DNA from: an uncultured Alphaproteobacteria bacterium | GTDB taxonomy: Bacteria; Pseudomonadota; Alphaproteobacteria; HIMB59; GCA-002718135 | Reading direction: 5' to 3' | DNA length: 37,774 nt | Assembly: GCA_902577945.1 (NCBI GenBank) | Contig: CACHBB010000010.1 | Span: 1 to 37,774, forward strand | Shown: positions 37,426 to 37,774 of the stretch, one piece after another | Layout: each line of letters begins with the position of its first letter | Numbering within the stretch: position 1 is the first letter of the stretch | Notes under the pieces: generated by a model | What the model was told of the DNA's origin: nothing | Databases searched by the model: none | What the model saw: the letters and a program-made list of their open reading frames with translations, nothing else | Made by a program: the position numbers and the translations under genes

Positions 37426-37774
37426 CTTTTTTCTATCCATTTTTTTAAAATCCATGAACTGGAGTTAGATTTATTTTCTCCACCAATACCCCATAACAGT
37501 TCTATTCCATTTTTTTCACAGAAAACTGTTTCTGGAGTTGAGTTATTATTTCTATCTCCACCATTAGCAAATTTGATTTTGTTATCTGGGTATCTTTCTA
37601 GTACATTTTTAATACCATCTATACATGTTGTATCAACCTCACCACATTTTATTACGTCAATTACTTTCTTTAGAGCATGCATTATTATTTTTCTTTCTTC
37701 AAAAGGTAGAAAAGCTTTACCCTTTTTATTTTGAACCCATTTATCGGAATTAAGAAGAACTACAACATCACCAT
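37422..37774 (-). CDS. Cytidylyl/adenylyltransferase-family protein, C-terminal part (cut by window edge)
   Basis: C-terminal part of a nucleotidyltransferase of the glycerol-3-phosphate cytidylyltransferase / heptose-phosphate adenylyltransferase superfamily. The frame stays open through ATG 37682 to the right edge: the extra residues read GDVVVLLNSDKWVQNKKGKA and then FLPFEERKIIM, matching the VxxNSDxWxxxKKGKxFxPFxER core. The protein therefore starts outside the window, with its HxGH motif. The end has FANGGDRNNNSTPE and LLWGIGGENKSNSSSWIL. Relatives occur in marine bacteria and phages; the acceptor sugar or alcohol cannot be told. Genuine coding, but truncated by the window. Confidence 0.8.
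   Translation of the reverse strand, partial: GDVVVLLNSDKWVQNKKGKAFLPFEERKIIMHALKKVIDVIKCGEVDTTCIDGIKNVLERYPDNKIKFANGGDRNNNSTPETVFCEKNGIELLWGIGGENKSNSSSWILKKWIEKS

Overview
This is gene-dense, very AT-rich DNA (A/T homopolymers throughout, lysine/asparagine/isoleucine-rich proteins, spacers of 0-110 bp, many 1-15 bp overlaps). Gene content and order point to a streamlined alphaproteobacterium: the zapA pair beside tkt-gap, TrcR (DUF1013), DUF1192, tolQRAB-pal-cpoB, rluD-rpoH, and aroC-fabI facing pdxH. Together with sarcosine oxidase and one-carbon genes, this fits a marine SAR11-like (Pelagibacterales or a similar AT-rich oceanic) lineage. That placement is inference; there is no rRNA in the window. 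I see no tRNA, IS element, CRISPR array or prophage.

Layout. (1) 1-4509, minus: a one-carbon block with a MetF-like reductase, formate-THF ligase, then soxB-soxD-soxA of heterotetrameric sarcosine oxidase (soxA runs off the left edge). (2) 4544-10964, plus: tRNA hydroxylase trhO, ribosomal protein L33, then a light/membrane-stress cassette: photolyase, FAD amine-oxidase-like protein (interrupted by a frameshift), DUF1365, cyclopropane fatty acid synthase, DUF2878. (3) 10961-11742: trcR (minus) and a DUF1192 gene (plus). (4) 11747-16729, minus: tkt, gap, an unrecognised small gene, efp, suhB, rpmE. (5) 16825-31765, one long plus-strand run: ZauP-like and ZapA cell-division pair, 5-formyl-THF cyclo-ligase, YmdB-type phosphodiesterase, yebC, a Hjc-like PDDEXK nuclease, tolQRAB-pal-cpoB, tilS, ftsH, glmM, hisZ, purA. 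(6) 31751-33604, minus: rluD then rpoH. (7) 33603-34869, plus: a small membrane protein, xseB, tlyA. (8) 34855-36749, minus: fabI then aroC. (9) pdxH (plus), then a nucleotidyltransferase (minus) cut by the right edge.

Most of the window is housekeeping. Sarcosine oxidation would yield 5,10-methylene-THF, which the neighbouring folate enzymes can route to formate plus ATP or to 5-methyl-THF. The Tol-Pal genes serve envelope constriction and ZapA/ZauP serve Z-ring assembly. I did not find a convincing new multi-gene system. The points most worth checking are the small Hjc-like nuclease in the position where ruvCAB usually sits between yebC and tol, the frameshift at an A8 run inside the membrane-stress cassette, the unknown gene translationally coupled between gap and efp, and the divergent pair at 33602-33605 whose start codons overlap.
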